Shown piece after piece: positions 10,171 to 20,720 of a stretch of 64,000 nucleotides of DNA. Under the pieces are notes generated by a model, which saw nothing but the letters and a program-made list of their open reading frames with translations, did no database searches and was not told where the DNA came from. The position numbers were made by a program, and so were the translations under genes. This DNA is from Roseovarius salinarum (GTDB lineage Bacteria; Pseudomonadota; Alphaproteobacteria; Rhodobacterales; Rhodobacteraceae): positions 124,001 to 188,000 of the forward strand of contig NZ_PHNT01000002.1 in assembly GCF_002834145.1 (NCBI RefSeq), read 5' to 3'. The stretch's first letter is position 1. Every line of letters begins with the position of its first letter.

Positions 10171-12834
10171 ATGCCGACGCTGAACGAGATCCGGTCCACC
10201 TTCCTCGACTTCTTCGAGCGCAACGATCACCGCATCGTCGAAAGTTCGCCGCTGGTGCCGCGCAACGACCCCACGCTGATGTTCACGAACGCGGGCATGG
10301 TGCAGTTCAAGAACCTGTTCACCGGGGTCGAGACGCGCGACTACGTCCGCGCGGCCACCAGCCAGAAATGCGTTCGCGCCGGCGGCAAGCACAACGACCT
10401 CGACAACGTCGGTTACACCGCGCGGCATCACACCTTCTTCGAGATGCTGGGCAACTTCAGCTTCGGCGACTACTTCAAGGAGCAGGCCATCCCCTTTGCC
10501 TGGGATCTGCTGACCGGGGAATTCGGCCTCGATCCCGATCGGCTGCTGGTCACCGTCTACCACACCGACGACGAGGCCGCGGCGATCTGGAAGAAATACG
10601 CCGGCCTGCCGGATGAGCGCATCATCCGCATTGCCAGCGACGACAACTTCTGGTCGATGGGCGCGACCGGTCCCTGCGGGCCGTGTTCCGAGATCTTCTA
10701 CGATCACGGGCCCGAGGTCTGGGGCGGCCCGCCGGGCAGCCCCGAGGAGGACGGCGACCGCTTTGTCGAGATCTGGAACCTCGTCTTCATGCAGTACGAG
10801 CAGTTTGCCGACGGCAGCCGGCAGGACCTGCCCAGCCAGTCGATCGACACCGGCATGGGCTTGGAACGCATCGGCGCGCTGCTGCAGGGCAAGCACGACA
10901 ACTACGACACCGACCTGCTGCGCCACCTGATCGAGGCCAGCGCCAACGCGACCGACGGCGAACCGGACGGGCCGGGCAACGTGCACCACCGCGTCATCGC
11001 GGATCACCTGCGTTCGACCTCATTCCTGATCGCCGACGGGGTGATGCCCGCGGGCGAGGGGCGCGGCTACGTCCTGCGCCGGATCATGCGCCGCGCGATG
11101 CGCCATGCCCACCTTCTGGGCGCGGGCGAGCCGGTGATGCATCGCCTGGTGCCGGCACTGGTCACGCAGATGGGCCAGGCGTTCCCGGAACTGGGGCGCG
11201 CGCAGCCCCTGATCGAGGAGACGCTCAAGCTCGAGGAAACGCGCTTTCGCAAGACGCTGTCGCGCGGGCTGCGCCTGCTCGACGACGAGCTGGGGCGCCT
11301 GCCCGAGGGCAAGCCGCTGCCCGGAGAGGCGGCGTTCAAGCTCTACGACACCTACGGTTTCCCGCTTGACCTTACGCAGGATGCGCTGCGCGAGAAGGGC
11401 CGCAGCGTGGACATCGAGGGGTTCGAGTCCGCGATGGCCGAGCAGAAGGCCAAGGCGCGTGCCGCCTGGGCCGGTTCCGGCGAAACGGCCGATTCCGCGA
11501 TATGGTTCGACATCTCCGACGAGGTGGGCGCGACCGATTTCCTGGGCTACGATACCGAGACCGCCGAGGGCCAGGTCATGGCCCTTGTGAAGAACGGCAA
11601 GCGCGTTGACAGCGCGGACAAGGGCGAGACCGTGCAACTCGTGCTCAATCAGACGCCGTTCTACGCAGAGGCGGGCGGACAGGTCGGTGATACCGGCACG
11701 CTGCGCACCGAGGATGGCACCGCGCGGATCACCGACACGAAGAAGACGGCCGGTGTCTTCATCCATTTCGCGGAGGTGACTGAGGGCACGATCTCGCGCG
11801 ACGCGGCGGCGCAGCTGGAGGTCGACCACGACCGTCGCACGGCGATCCGCGCGAACCATTCGGCAACGCACCTGTTGCACGAGGCGCTGCGCCGCGCCCT
11901 GGGCGATCACGTTGCCCAGCGCGGCAGCCTGAACGCGCCCGACCGCCTGCGCTTCGACTTCAGCCATACCAAGCCATTGACCGGGCAAGAGCGCGCGCGC
12001 GTCGAAGAGGAGGTCAACGCCCACATCCGCGAGAATGCGCCGGTGGAGACGCGGATCATGGCGCTCGATGATGCCAGAGAGGTGGGCGCGCAGGCGCTTT
12101 TCGGTGAAAAATACGGTGACGAGGTGCGCGTCGTCTCGATGGGCGCCGACGAAGGTTCGGGCAAGGGACTGGATGGCAGGACCTACTCGATCGAACTGTG
12201 CGGCGGCACGCATGTGCGCCGCACCGGAGATATCGGCCTGTTCGTCACCACCAGCGACCAGGCCTCGAGTGCCGGGGTGCGCCGGATCGAGGCGCTGACG
12301 GGTCCGGAGGCGTTCCGCCATCTCAGCGCGCAGGACGGCCGGGTGGCCCGGCTCGCCGGCGAGCTCAAGACATCGCCGGATGACGTGGTCGACCGGGTAC
12401 GCAACCTTCTTTCCGAACGCCGCGCGCTGGAAAACGAGGTTGCGCAATTGCGCCGCGAACTGGCGATGAGCGGAGGCACGGGGCAGGGCGCGGAGCCGCA
12501 GGCGCAGGAGGTCGGCGGGGTCAAGTTCCTCGCGCAGGTGCTCGATGGCGTGTCGGGCAAGGATCTGCCGGCGTTGATCGACGCGCACAAGGCGCGGCTG
12601 GACTCGGGCGCCGTCCTGCTGATCGCCGACACCGGCGGCAAGGCAGCCGTTGCCGCGGGCGTGACCGAGGATCTGACAGGCCGCGTCTCGGCCGTGGACC
12701 TCGTGCGCGCCGCCGTGCCTGAACTGGGCGGCAAGGGCGGCGGTGGCCGCCCCGACATGGCGCAGGGCGGCGGCCGCGACGCCGGCAATGCCGACGCGGC
12801 GATCAAGGCCGCGCAGGCCGTGCTCGAGGGGTGA
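10171..12834 (+). CDS. alaS: alanyl-tRNA synthetase
   Basis: An 887-aa AlaRS, a class II synthetase. The start ATG 10171 gives [20 protein letters not shown], aligned with family N-termini; an upstream in-frame start at 10096 would overlap the recA terminator and is rejected. The aminoacylation core is at residues ~1-460. The editing domain carries the Zn-binding HxxxH motif (HSATHLLH) and CGGTH ([11 protein letters not shown]). The C-terminal oligomerisation/C-Ala domain ends in the Gly-rich [20 protein letters not shown]1330 gene follows after 4 bp. Confidence 0.98.
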   Translation: MPTLNEIRSTFLDFFERNDHRIVESSPLVPRNDPTLMFTNAGMVQFKNLFTGVETRDYVRAATSQKCVRAGGKHNDLDNVGYTARHHTFFEMLGNFSFGDYFKEQAIPFAWDLLTGEFGLDPDRLLVTVYHTDDEAAAIWKKYAGLPDERIIRIASDDNFWSMGATGPCGPCSEIFYDHGPEVWGGPPGSPEEDGDRFVEIWNLVFMQYEQFADGSRQDLPSQSIDTGMGLERIGALLQGKHDNYDTDLLRHLIEASANATDGEPDGPGNVHHRVIADHLRSTSFLIADGVMPAGEGRGYVLRRIMRRAMRHAHLLGAGEPVMHRLVPALVTQMGQAFPELGRAQPLIEETLKLEETRFRKTLSRGLRLLDDELGRLPEGKPLPGEAAFKLYDTYGFPLDLTQDALREKGRSVDIEGFESAMAEQKAKARAAWAGSGETADSAIWFDISDEVGATDFLGYDTETAEGQVMALVKNGKRVDSADKGETVQLVLNQTPFYAEAGGQVGDTGTLRTEDGTARITDTKKTAGVFIHFAEVTEGTISRDAAAQLEVDHDRRTAIRANHSATHLLHEALRRALGDHVAQRGSLNAPDRLRFDFSHTKPLTGQERARVEEEVNAHIRENAPVETRIMALDDAREVGAQALFGEKYGDEVRVVSMGADEGSGKGLDGRTYSIELCGGTHVRRTGDIGLFVTTSDQASSAGVRRIEALTGPEAFRHLSAQDGRVARLAGELKTSPDDVVDRVRNLLSERRALENEVAQLRRELAMSGGTGQGAEPQAQEVGGVKFLAQVLDGVSGKDLPALIDAHKARLDSGAVLLIADTGGKAAVAAGVTEDLTGRVSAVDLVRAAVPELGGKGGGGRPDMAQGGGRDAGNADAAIKAAQAVLEG

Positions 12835-12838
12835 AGCG

Positions 12839-13126
12839 ATGCCGGCGCTGTGGATCGCGCATGTGCATGTCACGAACCCGGACGCCTACGGCCGGTATGC
12901 GGAACTTGCCGGCCCGGCGATCGCCGCGCACGGCGGCGAGTTCATCGCACGCGGCACGCGCTACGTGCAGCTGGAAGGCGCGGAGCGTGAACGCAACGTC
13001 GTGGCGCGGTTCCCGTCGCTCGACGCAGCGGAGGCGTGCTATCGCTCCGAGGCCTACCAGGCCGCGCTGGCCCACGCCCGCGGGGCGGCCGAGCGGGAGC
13101 TGGTGATCGTCGAACTGCCGGACTAG
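12839..13126 (+). CDS. DUF1330-family protein
   Basis: A 95-aa protein of the small DUF1330 alpha/beta-barrel (dimeric ferredoxin-like) family, recognised by LWIAHVHVTNPDAYGRY near the N-terminus and VVARFPSLDAAEACYRS in the middle. No enzymatic activity is established for the family. ATG 12839 has GAGG 9 nt upstream, inside the end of alaS, and the spacing of 4 bp to alaS suggests cotranscription. A longer in-frame ORF starting at 12743 overlaps alaS and is less likely. Confidence 0.78.
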   Translation: MPALWIAHVHVTNPDAYGRYAELAGPAIAAHGGEFIARGTRYVQLEGAERERNVVARFPSLDAAEACYRSEAYQAALAHARGAAERELVIVELPD

Positions 13127-13469
13127 GCGGCGATCCGCCGTCACCGCGCCGGGGGCTGGCCAGGGACGAAACGTGTGCGCGACCGGCGACATGCATGCCG
13201 AATCACCTTGGGTGGTTGCCGAAAGGCGTTTCCCGATCATGAACCGGGCGTCGAAGACGCGTGAATTGTCGCTGTCAGATAAACAGTAGGGAGTTCAGGT
13301 GCTTTTCCGGAATGTGGCGAAACTATGGCCTGCCGGACACACCGGGACCGAATCCGGTAAAAATCAGCGGTCTGACACACCGCGTCCTTGTTTTCGCGCT
13401 TTTTGAACTCGCGTCGGGGCGGCGGCATTGGCTACGATTTCGGATACTACTGGTCCAGAACGGAGAAGT
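13127..13469. other. 343-bp intergenic region with no recognisable gene
   Basis: No convincing ORF, tRNA or repeat is seen. Roughly 13260-13460 is less GC-rich than its surroundings and ends at the GGAGAA ribosome-binding site of the next gene. It probably holds the promoter of the two small secreted-protein genes, but I cannot pick -35/-10 elements with confidence. Confidence 0.4.
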
Positions 13470-13742
13470 ATGATGAAAGCTATTATCACGGGTGCAATTA
13501 TCACGATGGCGGCCGCCGCGACACCGGCGCTCGCCTGGGAAGGCAAGAAGGTCGCCTGCTACGACAAGGTGTGGGTGCCTGCGACGTACAAGTCCAAGAA
13601 GGTTCTCGAGTATCCCGCCAAGAAGAAGTGGGAGCACCACGACGGCCAGATGGTGAAGATGCGTTACCCGGCCATCTACATGGTCAAGAAGTACGTGGAC
13701 ATGGAAGGCCACTACGAACTGCACAAGGCGCCCTGCAAGTAA
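13470..13742 (+). CDS. small secreted protein of unknown function (tandem paralogue 1)
   Basis: A 90-aa protein starting at ATG 13470 (or the adjacent ATG 13473) with GGAGAA 5-8 nt upstream. Residues 1-22 (MMKAIITGAIITMAAAATPALA) look like a Sec signal peptide cut after ALA. The mature part of ~68 residues is Lys- and Tyr-rich and bracketed by two cysteines (VACYDKVWVPATY near the start, HKAPCK at the end), which suggests a disulfide in the periplasm. It shares CY-x4-VPAxY, the YPAIY motif and the terminal PC with the next gene. I do not recognise a named family and propose no function. Confidence 0.75.
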   Translation: MMKAIITGAIITMAAAATPALAWEGKKVACYDKVWVPATYKSKKVLEYPAKKKWEHHDGQMVKMRYPAIYMVKKYVDMEGHYELHKAPCK

Positions 13743-13935
13743 GCGGGCGCCGCCGGCCAAGGGGGCGCGCGGCCGGTGTCGCGCGTCCTGCCCAGGCGAG
13801 GGCGCCGGCGGGCATCGCGGCCCGCCATCGGCCGCCTCTGACCACACACCACGCAACGACCACACCCCGTTCCGAATCCTGCCGCATTCCCCCGCCAGGG
13901 TTTCCCGCGCAGAGCAGTCGGAAACGGAGAACGGA

Positions 13936-14214
13936 ATGCTGAGGGCAATCATCCTGACGGCAGGGGCCTGTGCCGCTGCCGCCCCCGCGGCCGCGGAGAC
14001 GCAGCAGGGCAAGGCGCGTCTCATCGCGTGCTACCAGCGCGTGGTCGTGCCCGCGCAGTACGAGGAAACCAAGGTGAAGATCAAGGAGCCGGTGCGCAAG
14101 TACATCAAGCGCAACGGGCGGATCGAACTGGTCGAATACCCGGCGATCTACCGGGTTGACCGCAAGCTCGTGAAGGAAGAACACGTCGAGATGCAGGAAA
14201 TTCCCTGCAACTGA
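13936..14214 (+). CDS. small secreted protein of unknown function (tandem paralogue 2)
   Basis: A 92-aa protein with an N-terminal signal peptide ([20 protein letters not shown]) and a basic mature domain of about 72 residues. It parallels the upstream gene: IACYQRVVVPAQY matches VACYDKVWVPATY, VEYPAIYRV matches MRYPAIYMV, and both end in PC plus one residue. The pair therefore look like a tandem duplication with considerable divergence. ATG 13936 follows GGAGAACGGA. The 193 bp between the copies contains GC-rich inverted repeats but no T-tract. It converges on typA with 13 bp between. Confidence 0.75.
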   Translation: MLRAIILTAGACAAAAPAAAETQQGKARLIACYQRVVVPAQYEETKVKIKEPVRKYIKRNGRIELVEYPAIYRVDRKLVKEEHVEMQEIPCN

Positions 14215-14227
14215 CGCGCGCGGCGGT

Positions 14228-16048
14228 TCAGCCCGCCTTGGCCGCGCGCTTGCGCGCATGGGGGTCGAGTTCGCGCTTGCGCAGGCGGATCGCGTTCGGC
14301 GTGACCTCGACCAGCTCGTCGTCGTCGATGTAGGAGATCGCCTCCTCCAGGCTCAGCTTCGTGGGCGGGGTCAGGCGCACCGCCTCGTCCGAGCCTGAGG
14401 CGCGCACGTTGGTCAGTTTCTTGCCCTTCAGCGGGTTGACCTCGAGGTCGTTCTCGCGGCTGTGTTCGCCGATGATCATGCCCTGATAGACCTTTTCCTG
14501 CGGGCCGATGAACATGCGGCCGCGCTCCTCGAGGTTCCACAGGGCGAAGGCGACCGACTCGCCGTTTTCCATCGAGATCAGCACACCGGCCCGGCGCCCG
14601 GGGATGTTCCCGCGGTGGGGCACCCAGCCGTGGAACACGCGGTTGAGCACACCGGTCCCGCGGGTGTCGGCCAGGAATTCCCCGTGATAGCCGATCAGCC
14701 CGCGCGAGGGCACATGCGCAACGATGCGCGTCTTGCCGCCGTCGGCCTGCTTCATTTCGGCCAGGTCGCCGCGGCGCGGGCCGGTCAGCTTCTCGATCAC
14801 CGCGCCGGCATGGGCGTCGTCCACGTCGATCGTCACCTCCTCTACGGGCTCCAGCGTGTTGCCGTCCTGGTCCTCGCGCAACAGCACGCGGGGGCGCGAG
14901 ATCGACAGTTCGAAACCCTCGCGGCGCATGTTCTCGATCAGCACGCCCATCTGCAACTCGCCCCGGCCGGCGACGTCGAAGGCCTCGCCGCCGGGTGTGT
15001 CGGTCACCCGGATGGCGACGTTGGATTCCGCTTCTTTCATCAGGCGCTCGCGGATCACGCGGCTTTGCACCTTGTTCCCGTCGCGCCCCGCCAGCGGGCT
15101 GTCGTTGATACCGAAAGTGACGCTTATGGTCGGCGGGTCGATCGGCTGGGCGGCCAGCGGCTCCTCCACGGCCAGCGCGCAGATCGTGTCAGCGACGGTG
15201 GCCTTGGACATCCCCGCGAGGCTGACGATGTCGCCGGCCTGCGCCTCCTCGATTTCCTGGTGCGCCAGGCCGCGGAACGCCTGGATGCGGCTGACGCGGA
15301 ACTGTTCGACCTTCTCGCCGAGTCGCGACAGCGCCTGCACCGTGGCCCCCACGCGCAGCCGGCCCGATTCCACGCGGCCCGTCAGCAACCGGCCGACGAA
15401 CGGGTCGCCCGTGAGCGTCGTTGCCAGCATGCGGAAATCCTCGTCGGCGCGGGCCAGCTGGCGCGGCGCGGGCACGTGATCGATGATCAGCTTGAACAGC
15501 GCGGACAGGTCCTTGCGCGGGCCGTCAGGCTCGGCGTCGGCCCAGCCGTCGCGACCCGAGGCATAGAGGTGGGGAAAATCGAGCTGGTCCTCGCTGGCGT
15601 CCAGCGCCGCGAACAGGTCGAACACCTCGTCGAGGGCGCGGTCGGGTTCGGCGTCGGGCTTGTCGGCCTTGTTGAGCACCACGATGGGCCGCAGCCCCAG
15701 CGCAAGCGCCTTGTCGGTGACGAACTTGGTCTGCGGCATCGGGCCCTCGGCGGCGTCAACCAGCAGCACCACGCCATCGACCATCGACAGGATGCGTTCC
15801 ACCTCGCCGCCGAAGTCGGCGTGGCCGGGGGTGTCGACGATGTTGATGCGCGTGTCCTTCCAGGTCACGCTCGTCGTCTTGGCAAGGATCGTGATCCCGC
15901 GCTCGCGTTCGAGGTCATTGCTGTCGAGCGCGCGCTCATCGACCTGCTGGCCGGTGCGGAACGCGCCTGACTGGGCAAGAAGCTGGTCCACCAGCGTGGT
16001 CTTGCCATGGTCGACGTGCGCGATGATCGCGATGTTGCGCAGGTCCAT
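14228..16048 (-). CDS. typA: ribosome-associated GTPase TypA/BipA
   Basis: A 606-aa translational GTPase. G1 is [15 protein letters not shown]3 is [14 protein letters not shown] and G4 is VLNKADKP. These are followed by EF-G-like domains II, III and V and the TypA-specific C-terminus ([20 protein letters not shown]). TypA acts on ribosome assembly and stress-related translation. ATG 16048 is preceded by GGGAGA. ssb lies 88 bp upstream on the same strand; there is no obvious terminator between them. Confidence 0.98.
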   Translation of the reverse strand: MDLRNIAIIAHVDHGKTTLVDQLLAQSGAFRTGQQVDERALDSNDLERERGITILAKTTSVTWKDTRINIVDTPGHADFGGEVERILSMVDGVVLLVDAAEGPMPQTKFVTDKALALGLRPIVVLNKADKPDAEPDRALDEVFDLFAALDASEDQLDFPHLYASGRDGWADAEPDGPRKDLSALFKLIIDHVPAPRQLARADEDFRMLATTLTGDPFVGRLLTGRVESGRLRVGATVQALSRLGEKVEQFRVSRIQAFRGLAHQEIEEAQAGDIVSLAGMSKATVADTICALAVEEPLAAQPIDPPTISVTFGINDSPLAGRDGNKVQSRVIRERLMKEAESNVAIRVTDTPGGEAFDVAGRGELQMGVLIENMRREGFELSISRPRVLLREDQDGNTLEPVEEVTIDVDDAHAGAVIEKLTGPRRGDLAEMKQADGGKTRIVAHVPSRGLIGYHGEFLADTRGTGVLNRVFHGWVPHRGNIPGRRAGVLISMENGESVAFALWNLEERGRMFIGPQEKVYQGMIIGEHSRENDLEVNPLKGKKLTNVRASGSDEAVRLTPPTKLSLEEAISYIDDDELVEVTPNAIRLRKRELDPHARKRAAKAG

Positions 16049-16136
16049 GCCTGTGATCTCCCGGAAATTGATGGCCGGGCCCTATACCCTGCCGCCGGGA
16101 AAGGCCAGAGCGAAACGCATCCGCACGGGGCGTGAC

Positions 16137-16619
16137 TCAGAACGGGATCTCGTCGTCGATGTCCGAGGACGGCGCGCCGCCGCCGGGGCCGCCGCTGCTC
16201 TGGCCGCCGCCGTAATCACCGCCGTAGCCGGGGCCGCCGCCGTAATCGCCGCCGCTGCCCCCGCCGTCACGCCCGTCGAGGAACGTCATCTCGCCGGCGT
16301 AGGGGCGCAGCACCACCTCGGTCGTGTAGCGGTCCTGCCCGGACTGGTCCTGCCACTTGCGCGTTTCCAGCTTGCCCTCGAGATAGACCTTGGAGCCCTT
16401 GCGCAGGTATTGCTCGGCCAGCCGCACGAGCGCTTCGTTGAAGATGGCGACGCGGTGCCATTCGGTCCGCTCGCGGCGTTCGCCGGTGTTGCGGTCCTTC
16501 CAGGTCTCCGAGGTCGCGACCGCCAGGTTGCAGACCTTGCCACCGTTCTGGAAGGTGCGCACTTCCGGGTCGCGGCCGAGGTTGCCGATGAGAATTACCT
16601 TGTTGACGGATCCGGCCAT
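16137..16619 (-). CDS. ssb: single-stranded DNA-binding protein
   Basis: A 160-aa SSB. The OB fold spans residues ~1-110 ([20 protein letters not shown], and [19 protein letters not shown]). A Gly-rich disordered linker follows, with repeats of [17 protein letters not shown]. The acidic tip DIDDEIPF recruits partner proteins. ATG 16619 has GGGGGAA 5-6 nt upstream. I found no GAAC-N7-GAAC site in the 203 bp upstream, so SOS control is not supported here. Confidence 0.98.
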   Translation of the reverse strand: MAGSVNKVILIGNLGRDPEVRTFQNGGKVCNLAVATSETWKDRNTGERRERTEWHRVAIFNEALVRLAEQYLRKGSKVYLEGKLETRKWQDQSGQDRYTTEVVLRPYAGEMTFLDGRDGGGSGGDYGGGPGYGGDYGGGQSSGGPGGGAPSSDIDDEIPF

Positions 16620-16753
16620 CGCTTTCCCCCTTGAATCGGTGCGCGCTGCGTGTCTGTCGGGTTACACCACCGCAGCGCGGTGAAGGAAAGATTAAAATTG
16701 TCCGGGCGCGCCGGCAACTCCGCGCCTGCCGCGGCGCGAGCGAGCAGCGGATC

Positions 16754-16781
16754 TGGAAATCCGCGCCGGAATCTGCATAAT
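16754..16781 (+). promoter_or_regulatory. possible promoter of the lytic transglycosylase gene
   Basis: TGGAAA (16754-16759), a 16-bp spacer and CATAAT (16776-16781) match sigma-70 elements moderately. A perfect inverted repeat GCGGAT-ctggaa-ATCCGC (16747-16764) overlaps the -35 and could be an operator. Confidence 0.35.
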
Positions 16782-16822
16782 GGATACATCCGTGTGACGG
16801 ATTTTGCGGGGGACGTGACATC

Positions 16823-17410
16823 ATGCGAAATCTGGCGATCTCGCTACTGGCGGTGGCGTTCGTTCTGCCGGGCGTGGCCCGTGCGGATTTCCTTTCGACG
16901 AAGAACACGGGCGGCGTCTTCGCCTCGCAGACCAGTGTGCTGGACAAGCGCGCCTCGCTGAAATCCAAGCGCAGTCTCGGGCTCGACTCGGGCAAGGTGC
17001 GCACACCCACCAAGTGGGGCTCATCCGAGCCCTACGACGGGTCCTATCGGGGCCGCTATCTCGACATGGCGCGCGCCGCGGCGCAGCGTCACGGCGTGCC
17101 CGCCGACTTGTTCCTGCGGCTTGTTCAGCAGGAATCGGCCTGGAGGCCGACCGCGGAGTCGCACAAGGGCGCGATTGGCCTGGCGCAGTTGATGCCGGAT
17201 ACCGCGCGCCGCCTGCGGGTGGACCCGCACGATCCGTATGAGAACCTTGACGGAGGCGCCCGCTACCTGGCGACGCAGTACCGCAGGTTCGGCTCGTGGC
17301 GGCTGGCGCTGGCGGCCTACAACGCGGGGCCCGAAGCGGTACGCAAGCACGGTGGTATCCCGCCTTATCGCGAAACCAGGAATTACGTCCGCATCATCAT
17401 GGGCAGCTGA
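16823..17410 (+). CDS. lytic transglycosylase, SLT family
   Basis: A 195-aa exported peptidoglycan lytic transglycosylase. Residues 1-21 are a signal peptide (MRNLAISLLAVAFVLPGVARA). The catalytic SLT domain covers ~80-195. It contains the general acid Glu in RLVQQESAWRPTAES, the GAIGLAQLMPDTA motif, and the ALAAYNAGPEAV and PYRETRNYV segments. It cleaves the MurNAc-GlcNAc bond with formation of anhydro-MurNAc. It is a short single-domain member divergent from ssb and convergent with an AraC regulator, 24 bp apart. Confidence 0.92.
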   Translation: MRNLAISLLAVAFVLPGVARADFLSTKNTGGVFASQTSVLDKRASLKSKRSLGLDSGKVRTPTKWGSSEPYDGSYRGRYLDMARAAAQRHGVPADLFLRLVQQESAWRPTAESHKGAIGLAQLMPDTARRLRVDPHDPYENLDGGARYLATQYRRFGSWRLALAAYNAGPEAVRKHGGIPPYRETRNYVRIIMGS

Positions 17411-17434
17411 CGGCCGTCGTCGCAGGCGAGGCGG

Positions 17435-18256
17435 TCAACTTTCTTTCGCGGCCGGTCGTGTCTGCGCGGCCCTCGTTTCACGCGCGCGCAGGTCGGTCGG
17501 GCTGTGCCCGGTGTGATGCAGGATGAAGCGCGAGAAATAGGCCGCGCTGGAGAACCCGAGATGCCGCGCAATGTTGCGCACGGGTTCGCGCGTCTCGGCC
17601 AGGAGTTCGCGCGCGGCATGCAGCGTGCGCTGGGTCAGGAGCTCCGCGGCGGTCAGCCCGCAGGCCTTGCGGCAGCTGCGCGACAGGTGCGTCGGCGTCA
17701 CGCCGAGGATCTGGGCGTAGTCGCCCATCGTCCGGCCCGAGCGGTAATCGCGCTCCACCAGGGCGCAATAGGCCATGACCAGCCGCTCGGCGGCGGGGCT
17801 ATCCGGTGGGCGCTCGCCGTGATCGATCATGGCCCGGCGCAGCCACACTGTAATGAGGGAGGCGTTGGCATTCAGCGCCTCGTCGGCGAAGGGGCGCCGG
17901 CCGTTCTGCTCGCGTTGCATGACTTCGAACAGGCTGGTCAGTTCGGCCTGGGCATGAACGTCGCGCACCCTCAGGTGCTGGAAGGTGTCGGGCATGAGGA
18001 CGGTCCCCCCCGGCGGGACGAGGCAGACCATGCCGAAGGCCTGCTTGCCGACCTCGATCGCGAACATCGTGCCGGCGGGGATGACAAGCGCATTGTGCAT
18101 GCCGAAGCCGCGGCGGACCCCTTCGACGATGCAGCGGCCCTGTCCGCGGGTGATCCAGACGAAGGCATGGCTGTCGCAACTGTGTGGCAGTTCGGCCCGC
18201 CAGGCCGCGCCCTGAACCCATTGGGCCAGCGTCATGATTTGCGCGGTATAGCTCAT
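17435..18256 (-). CDS. AraC-family transcriptional regulator
   Basis: A 273-aa regulator with an N-terminal cupin-like ligand-binding half (residues ~15-110, including FVWITRGQGRCIVEGV) and a C-terminal double helix-turn-helix (~175-260: MGDYAQILGVTPTHLSRSC and VRNIARHLGFSSAAYFSRF). The target genes and ligand are unknown. There is no metabolic neighbour: it sits between a transglycosylase gene and miaA, so it may act in trans. Confidence 0.88.
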   Translation of the reverse strand: MSYTAQIMTLAQWVQGAAWRAELPHSCDSHAFVWITRGQGRCIVEGVRRGFGMHNALVIPAGTMFAIEVGKQAFGMVCLVPPGGTVLMPDTFQHLRVRDVHAQAELTSLFEVMQREQNGRRPFADEALNANASLITVWLRRAMIDHGERPPDSPAAERLVMAYCALVERDYRSGRTMGDYAQILGVTPTHLSRSCRKACGLTAAELLTQRTLHAARELLAETREPVRNIARHLGFSSAAYFSRFILHHTGHSPTDLRARETRAAQTRPAAKES

Positions 18257-18355
18257 CGGCAGGTGGCGATTCGGCCCCGGTTGTTCCAGTCTGGAAGGCG
18301 AGTGCCAGATTCTGCGGGTCTTGTCAGGGTCAAATGTCGTGTTTTCGAAATCCCG

Positions 18356-19234
18356 TCATTCACCGGCGGGCCACCGGCGCCACGTGGCCATGCGGCGCCG
18401 GAACCAGGTGCGCTGGCGTTTCGCGAACTGGCGGGTCGCGATGCTGGCGCGTTCGCGGGCCGTGTCCAGCGTGATCTCGCCACGCAGGTGGGCGATCAAC
18501 TCGGGGGCGCCGATCGCCTTGGCAGACGGCCGAGCCGGATCCCAGCCGGGCAGGTTGGCGCGTGCCTCGTCCAGTGCGCCGGCCGCGAGCATCTTGTCGA
18601 AACGCCGGGCAATCCGGCCGTTGAGCCAGGTCTTGTCGGCCTCGACCAGGATCGCCGTGCAGGCCGACAGGGGCAGCAGCGGCGGCGGGGTGTCCGCCTG
18701 CCAGTCGGCCAGGCCGCGTCCTGTGGTTTCCAGGACCTCCCACGCGCGTTGGACGCGCATCGGGTTGTTGGTGTCGATGCGCGCGCGGGTGGCTGCGTCG
18801 AGGTCTTCCAGAAGGGCGGTCAGCCCCTCGCGCGCCAAAATCCTGTCGGCGCGGGCGCGCACCCGCGCGGGCGTGGGCGGGATCTCGGCCAGCCCCTCGG
18901 TCAGCGCCATGAAGTACAGCCCGGTGCCGCCCACGATGATCGGCCGCTCGGGGGCGTTCAGCAGCGGCGCGAGGTCGCGCAGCCAATGGCCCACCGAGTA
19001 GTCGTCCGTGGCCGCAACGTGACCGTAGAGCGCGTGGGGCACGCGGGCCTCGTCCTCGGGCGTCGGCCGTGCCGTCAGCACGCGCCAGTTGGCGAAGACC
19101 TGGATGGCGTCCGCGTTGACGATGCGCCCCCCGGCGGTCTCGGCGATGCGCGTGGCCAGGTCCGACTTGCCGCTGGCCGTCGGCCCGGCAATCAGTACCG
19201 GACGGTCGCCGGGGATATCGGACAGTTTCGTCAT
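18356..19234 (-). CDS. miaA: tRNA dimethylallyltransferase
   Basis: A 292-aa MiaA, which transfers a dimethylallyl group to A37 of tRNAs reading UNN codons. The P-loop is [14 protein letters not shown], followed by the substrate-binding NADAIQVF and [16 protein letters not shown], and the C-terminal [14 protein letters not shown] typical of the family. The start ATG 19234 was chosen because [17 protein letters not shown] matches family N-termini; the open frame extends further upstream through the pyrH region without similarity. Divergent from pyrH. Confidence 0.96.
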   Translation of the reverse strand: MTKLSDIPGDRPVLIAGPTASGKSDLATRIAETAGGRIVNADAIQVFANWRVLTARPTPEDEARVPHALYGHVAATDDYSVGHWLRDLAPLLNAPERPIIVGGTGLYFMALTEGLAEIPPTPARVRARADRILAREGLTALLEDLDAATRARIDTNNPMRVQRAWEVLETTGRGLADWQADTPPPLLPLSACTAILVEADKTWLNGRIARRFDKMLAAGALDEARANLPGWDPARPSAKAIGAPELIAHLRGEITLDTARERASIATRQFAKRQRTWFRRRMATWRRWPAGE

Positions 19235-19378
19235 CACCGCCCGAGATAGGGCAGATACGGCCGCGACGCGAGGCAGTATCACGCGCACGCCGGCAGCGGG
19301 GGACTCTGCGATTGCACCTTCCCGGCTTTTCCGACATCTTGCGCGCGATTGCGCAACAGGCCCCGACGGAGACTGCCC

Positions 19379-20116
19379 ATGCCCGAAAGCCAAGCCCCCA
19401 GGACGACGTTCCGGCGTGTGCTGCTGAAGATCTCGGGCGAGGCGCTGATGGGCGACGCGGGCTACGGGCTGCACCCGCCCACGGTGGAGCGAATCGCGCG
19501 CGAGGTGCAGTCGGTCCACGAGATGGGCGTGGAGGTCTGCATGGTGATCGGCGGCGGCAACATCTTTCGCGGCCTGGCGGGCAGCGCGCAGGGAATGGAG
19601 CGGACAACCGCCGACTACATGGGGATGCTGGCCACCGTGATGAACGCGCTGGCCATGCAGAGCGCGCTGGAAAAGCTGGGCGTGTTCACCCGCGTGATCT
19701 CGGCCATCCGCATGGACGAGGTGGCCGAACCCTACATCCGGCGCCGCGCGGTGCGTCACCTTGAGAAAAAGCGCGTCTGCATCTTCGCCGCGGGCACCGG
19801 CAACCCCTATTTCACCACCGATACCGCGGCCACGCTGCGCGCCAACGAGATGAACTGCGAGGCAATCTTCAAGGGCACGAAGGTCGACGGCGTCTACGAC
19901 AAGGATCCGATCAAGCACGCCGATGCCACGCGATACGACCAGGTGTCCTATGACGAGGTGCTCCAGAAACACCTCAACGTCATGGATGCCAGCGCCATTG
20001 CCCTTGCGCGTGACAACAACCTGCCGATCATCGTCTTTTCGCTGGACGAACCCGGCGGGCTGAGCGGGATCCTTGCCGGAAACGGTGCCTATACAACGGT
20101 GCACGGTTACGGATAA
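19379..20116 (+). CDS. pyrH: uridylate kinase
   Basis: A 245-aa UMP kinase of the amino acid kinase fold, converting UMP to UDP. It has [13 protein letters not shown] at the start, [11 protein letters not shown], the [16 protein letters not shown] segment and [16 protein letters not shown] 19379 has GGAG 8 nt upstream; the open frame begins 30 nt earlier at a TTG. It opens a conserved plus-strand cluster with frr, uppS, cdsA, dxr, rseP and bamA, and is 40 bp from frr. Confidence 0.98.
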   Translation: MPESQAPRTTFRRVLLKISGEALMGDAGYGLHPPTVERIAREVQSVHEMGVEVCMVIGGGNIFRGLAGSAQGMERTTADYMGMLATVMNALAMQSALEKLGVFTRVISAIRMDEVAEPYIRRRAVRHLEKKRVCIFAAGTGNPYFTTDTAATLRANEMNCEAIFKGTKVDGVYDKDPIKHADATRYDQVSYDEVLQKHLNVMDASAIALARDNNLPIIVFSLDEPGGLSGILAGNGAYTTVHGYG

Positions 20117-20156
20117 ACAGGGGCGGACCCCGCGCAACCCGCAAGAAGGAAACAAG

Positions 20157-20720
20157 ATGGCGGACGACATCGAAATCGATATCGACGATCTGGAGCGCCG
20201 CATGGACGGCGCGATGGCCTCCCTTCGCAGCGAATTCGCATCGCTGCGGACGGGCCGCGCCTCGGCCAGCATGCTGGAGCCGGTGACGGTCGAGGCCTAC
20301 GGCCAGCAGACCCCGATCAACCAGGTGGGCACGGTCAACGTGCCCGAACCGCGGATGGTGACCGTCAACGTCTGGGACAAGAGCCTTGTGAACAAGGTGG
20401 AAAAGGCGATCCGCGAATCCGGGCTGGGCATCAATCCGCAGACCAACGGCACGATCATCATGCTGCCCATCCCCGAGCTCAACGAGGAGCGCCGCAAGGA
20501 GCTGGGCAAGGTCGCCTCCCAATACGCCGAACACGCCCGCGTTGCCATCCGCAACGTGCGCCGCGACGGCATGGACCAGGTGAAGAAGGCAAAGAACCAG
20601 GGCCTGTCCGAGGACGACGCCAAGTTCTGGGAGAACGAGGTGCAGGACCTTACCGACAGATACATCGCCGCGGTGGACGACGCGCTCGAGAACAAGCAAT
20701 CCGAGATCATGCAGGTCTGA
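20157..20720 (+). CDS. frr: ribosome recycling factor
   Basis: A 187-aa RRF that splits post-termination ribosomes together with EF-G. The [20 protein letters not shown] segment and the C-terminal [20 protein letters not shown] helix are characteristic. ATG 20157 has AAGGA 8 nt upstream. The stop codon overlaps the uppS start (TGATG), indicating translational coupling. Confidence 0.98.
   Translation: MADDIEIDIDDLERRMDGAMASLRSEFASLRTGRASASMLEPVTVEAYGQQTPINQVGTVNVPEPRMVTVNVWDKSLVNKVEKAIRESGLGINPQTNGTIIMLPIPELNEERRKELGKVASQYAEHARVAIRNVRRDGMDQVKKAKNQGLSEDDAKFWENEVQDLTDRYIAAVDDALENKQSEIMQV

Noticed and set aside
13303-13317. GTTC-AGGTGCT-TTTC resembling an SOS box
   Set aside because: One half-site is mismatched, it is not near a convincing promoter, and the downstream genes have no DNA-damage link.
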